Part shown: in pieces, positions 61,435 to 64,000 of the stretch | Layout of the letters: every line of letters begins with the position of its first letter | Numbering within the stretch: position 1 is the stretch's first letter | Source: Reichenbachiella agariperforans | Lineage (GTDB): Bacteria > Bacteroidota > Bacteroidia > Cytophagales > Cyclobacteriaceae | Assembly: GCF_900142205.1 (NCBI RefSeq) | Contig: NZ_FRAA01000002.1 | Span: 308,282-372,281 of the forward strand | Reading direction: 5' to 3' | Length of the DNA: 64,000 nt | The notes under the pieces: generated by a model | The model's database searches: none | What the model saw: only the letters and a program-made list of their open reading frames with translations | What the model was told of the DNA's origin: nothing | Translations under genes and position numbers: made by a program

Positions 61435-61624
61435 AGCGTTAAGCTTTAATTAGTAGTATTATGTGTTAAGGTTTATTGTCTAGATTCCTTTGCAAAAAGG
61501 AAATTAATCAAATATATACAAAATGCGTAATTCCCTTATCGGGGCATTGTTAAAATTACACAAAAAAACTTTACTCGAATCGTATAAGCGCTAGCTGAAA
61601 TGAAAACCAAAAATAGTTCAAAAT

Positions 61625-61656
61625 AAAAAACCGACACCTATAGATGTCGGTTTTTT
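61625..61656 (-). terminator. Rho-independent terminator of rho
   Basis: A perfect 12-base-pair stem (61625-61636 with 61645-61656) including A/T ends, 8-base loop, just after the rho stop at 61663. Works in both directions by sequence. Confidence 0.85.
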
Positions 61657-61662
61657 AAAACA

Positions 61663-63390
61663 TTATCCGTTCATTGAGATCAGAAACTCTTCATTGTTTC
61701 GAGTTCCTTTCATCTTGCCAAGTAAGAATTCCATGGCTTCTGCTGAGTTCATGTCGTCCATGAATTTTCTCAAGATCCAAATCTTAGCCAACTCGTCTTT
61801 GTTGATCAACAAGTCTTCTCTTCTCGTACCTGACGCTGGTATATCGATAGCAGGGTATACTCGCTTGTTGGATAATTTACGATCCAACTGGAGCTCCATG
61901 TTACCTGTACCTTTAAATTCTTCAAAGATCACCTCGTCCATTTTAGAACCCGTCTCTATCAGTGCTGTAGCTAAGATGGTCAATGAACCACCGTTTTCCA
62001 CATTACGTGCTGCACCGAAAAATCTCTTTGGCTTGTGAAGTGCATTAGCATCCACACCACCTGATAGAATCTTACCACTAGAAGGCACCACTGTGTTGTG
62101 CGCTCTAGCCAGTCTCGTTATGGAGTCCAAAAGAATGACCACATCGTGACCACACTCAACCATACGCTTGGCTTTTTCCAACACGATGTTTGCTACTTTC
62201 ACATGCTTTTCAGCTTGCTCATCAAAAGTAGACGCAATCACCTCCGCCTTTACGCTACGCGCCATATCTGTCACTTCCTCAGGTCGCTCATCGATCAATA
62301 GGATCATTAGATATACCTCAGGGTGGTTCTCAGCTATAGCATTTGCTACATTTTTCAAAAGTACCGTCTTACCTGTTTTAGGCTGAGCAACGATCATACC
62401 TCTTTGCCCTTTACCAATCGGTGAGAACATGTCCATTACTCTTGTAGAGTAATCACTCGGCTTATAACTCAAGTTTAGTTTCTCCTCTGGGAACAATGGA
62501 GTAAGGTACTCGAAAGGCACTCTGTCTCTAATTTCCTCAGTGGTTTTACCGTTAACGGTTGTCACTTTGAGGAGCGCAAAATATTTTTCTCCGTCTTTAG
62601 GAGGTCTGATCTGACCTATTACTGAATCACCAGTCTTTAGACCAAATAACTTGATCTGCGACGGGGAAACATAGATATCATCTGGACTCGCGAGATAGTT
62701 GTAATCTCCTGATCTCAAGAAACCATATCCATCTTGCATCATTTCGAGAACTCCACCATTTTCGATCACTCCGTCAAACTCTTTGACGTTGTTGTTGTAT
62801 TCGTTTTTCTTGGTGTTTTTTTCCTGCCTTTTGTTGTCACGATCATTTCTTTCACGCTTTTCAACAGGCTTATCCTCATTTTTCTCTTTAGAAGAAACGG
62901 TCTCTTCTTTAGGCGCTCTTTCCCTAGATTCGTTTCTTGAGTCTCGTTGTCTTGGCTCCTTCGCTTTCTCGTGCTTTACAGGCTCTGCTTTCTTTTCCTT
63001 TCCTGATCCATCCACATCCAAATTGAAAGACTTCAATACATCATCAGCATTTTGATCAGCTTCCGTTTTCTTTGGTTTATCCTCAGACTTCTGCTTGTTT
63101 TCAGGTCTCTCCTTCTTCTCAGGCCTTGGTCTATTTTCTCTTTCTTGTCTAGGAGCTCTCTCCTGCTTTTCTTCTTTTTCGGGCTTATCAGCTCCTTCGG
63201 TCTCTTTTTTAGCCTTTGACTCTTGGGCTTTGATTTGCGTGGCAGGTTCTGGGTTGACCGCTTGCTCATCAAGGATTTTGTATATAAGGTCCTTCTTCGC
63301 GGCTCTCTTATAGTTTTTGATTCCCAGGTTCTCAGCTATTTCTTTTAGCTCAGACAATAACCTGTCATTCAATTCTTCGATGTTATACAT
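61663..63390 (-). CDS. rho: Transcription termination factor Rho with long charged insertion
   Basis: 575 residues against 419 in E. coli. N-terminal Rho_N helices ([36 protein letters not shown], about 5-40), then about 170 residues of Lys/Glu/Arg/Asp-rich low-complexity sequence (about 45-210), the RNA-binding cold-shock-like domain ([30 protein letters not shown], about 213-242), and the hexameric ATPase with Walker [15 protein letters not shown] (about 333) and [15 protein letters not shown]. Charged insertions are common in Bacteroidota Rho; the one in Bacteroides thetaiotaomicron has been linked to phase separation. Confidence 0.96.
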   Translation of the reverse strand: MYNIEELNDRLLSELKEIAENLGIKNYKRAAKKDLIYKILDEQAVNPEPATQIKAQESKAKKETEGADKPEKEEKQERAPRQERENRPRPEKKERPENKQKSEDKPKKTEADQNADDVLKSFNLDVDGSGKEKKAEPVKHEKAKEPRQRDSRNESRERAPKEETVSSKEKNEDKPVEKRERNDRDNKRQEKNTKKNEYNNNVKEFDGVIENGGVLEMMQDGYGFLRSGDYNYLASPDDIYVSPSQIKLFGLKTGDSVIGQIRPPKDGEKYFALLKVTTVNGKTTEEIRDRVPFEYLTPLFPEEKLNLSYKPSDYSTRVMDMFSPIGKGQRGMIVAQPKTGKTVLLKNVANAIAENHPEVYLMILLIDERPEEVTDMARSVKAEVIASTFDEQAEKHVKVANIVLEKAKRMVECGHDVVILLDSITRLARAHNTVVPSSGKILSGGVDANALHKPKRFFGAARNVENGGSLTILATALIETGSKMDEVIFEEFKGTGNMELQLDRKLSNKRVYPAIDIPASGTRREDLLINKDELAKIWILRKFMDDMNSAEAMEFLLGKMKGTRNNEEFLISMNG

Positions 63391-63625
63391 AACTATTATT
63401 AAAAAGATCTGTGCTTAATTCAATAAGCCTATTTTGTGATGTGTATTGTTTGATAAAATACGGTAATGACTGTCTATCTAAGGGACTGCTCGAGAAGCAG
63501 AATAGATCAGACCACGTTTGATGCTGCCGCAATAATATGCTAACTGCCGCGTATTCACAAATATAAATTATTATTTCATCTAGGCATAAACTAGTTTTTA
63601 TTAAGCTCATAATGAGATGATGCCT

Positions 63626-63633
63626 TAAATTTG
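63626..63633 (+). promoter_or_regulatory. TAnnTTTG-type -7 promoter element before serS
   Basis: TAAATTTG followed by CCGC, 28 bases before the serS ATG. Confidence 0.45.
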
Positions 63634-63661
63634 CCGCTTCAAATTTAGAATACAGTAGATT

Positions 63662-64000
63662 ATGTTATTGGTTTCAGAAGTAGTTGAACACAAAGATAGA
63701 TTCGTAGCGGGCTTAGTAAAAAGGGGGATTGACAATGCCGCTGAACTACTAGACAACATCATAGCGTTAGACGACAAACGAAAAAGCACTCAAGCACAAC
63801 TTGACGAACTGCTTTCAGAATCTAACAAGCTGTCCAAATCTATCGGTATGTTGATGAAGGATGGGAAAAAGGAAGAAGCCGAAGCTGTGAAACAAAAAAC
63901 AGCAGACATTAAAGCACAATCTAAAGACCTAACACAACAGCTCGAAGACACTAAAAATGAGTTGCTCAATGAACTCTATCAAACGCCAAACATCCCTAAC
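63662..64000 (+). CDS. serS: Seryl-tRNA synthetase, N-terminal part (cut by window end)
   Basis: First 113 codons of serine-tRNA ligase. The long antiparallel coiled-coil arm that contacts tRNA-Ser is evident: VVEHKDRFVAGLVKRGIDNA, NIIALDDKRKSTQAQLDELLSES then NKLSKSIGMLMKDGKKEEA, and the arm end NELYQTPNIPN, where the hinge to the catalytic domain begins in this family. The class II catalytic motifs lie beyond the window. It starts at ATG 63662 with a promoter element upstream. Confidence 0.93.
   Translation, partial: MLLVSEVVEHKDRFVAGLVKRGIDNAAELLDNIIALDDKRKSTQAQLDELLSESNKLSKSIGMLMKDGKKEEAEAVKQKTADIKAQSKDLTQQLEDTKNELLNELYQTPNIPN

Overview
This window looks like a chromosomal segment of a gliding, probably marine, member of the Bacteroidota, most likely order Cytophagales. 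The signs are four gliding-motility genes (gldH, gldB, gldE, gldD), a RicT-GldH pair, lipoproteins with Bacteroidota-style lipoboxes, a TonB-dependent receptor next to a DUF4249 lipoprotein, a Reg_prop/Y_Y_Y beta-propeller sensor, a Rho factor with a long charged insertion, and TAnnTTTG-type promoter elements before many genes. Genus cannot be read from the sequence alone. No rRNA, CRISPR array, phage or intact transposon was seen.

Layout. 1-3.3 kb: the end of a histidine operon (hisH cut by the window edge, hisA, hisF, hisIE) with a RelE/ParE-type toxin-antitoxin pair between hisH and hisA; the toxin is frameshifted near its end. 3.3-10.3 kb: envelope and housekeeping genes (GIN-domain lipoprotein, Gre-like factor, Ycf48-like repeat protein, tRNA-Val, methyltransferase plus a 38-residue membrane peptide, GWxTD protein, rlmB, manC-type GDP-mannose pyrophosphorylase). 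10.4-15.9 kb: recQ, purD, ricT, gldH. 15.9-23.5 kb (minus strand): a 1346-residue superfamily-1 helicase, a helix-hairpin-helix protein, a beta-helix lipoprotein and prfA. 23.5-34.1 kb: lipoprotein, universal stress protein, asparagine synthetase, tRNA-Ala, a uracil-DNA-glycosylase-like protein, SnoaL-like protein, metY, a J-domain/KTSC protein, purM and acs.

34.2-47.4 kb is a minus-strand block rich in secreted and outer-membrane proteins: a beta-barrel protein, a large propeller sensor that has a histidine-kinase dimerisation-like segment but no ATPase domain, an ALDH7-type aldehyde dehydrogenase, DUF4249 lipoprotein, TonB-dependent receptor, a collagen-like repeat lipoprotein and a DegQ/HtrA protease. 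A small heat-shock protein follows. At 48.2 kb a tRNA-Asn is followed by about 0.8 kb without an intact gene, holding a decayed minus-strand reading frame with several in-frame stops.

49.2-64 kb: glycosyltransferase, gldB, an outer-membrane barrel, the minus-strand group HU / TPR protein / 29-residue COX24-like basic protein / RNase G, then the plus-strand run mutY-ssb-gldE-gldD-recG (replication/repair mixed with gliding genes), a zinc-ribbon membrane protein, rho, and the first 113 codons of serS at the window end.

No clearly new multi-gene system was found. The items most worth a second look are the toxin-antitoxin pair inside the his operon, the kinase-less propeller sensor with a hairpin leader, the collagen-like lipoprotein with repeated NGNWWIG modules beside a TonB receptor, the decayed locus at tRNA-Asn, the GTGA-coupled 38-residue membrane peptide, and a two-copy dispersed intergenic repeat.
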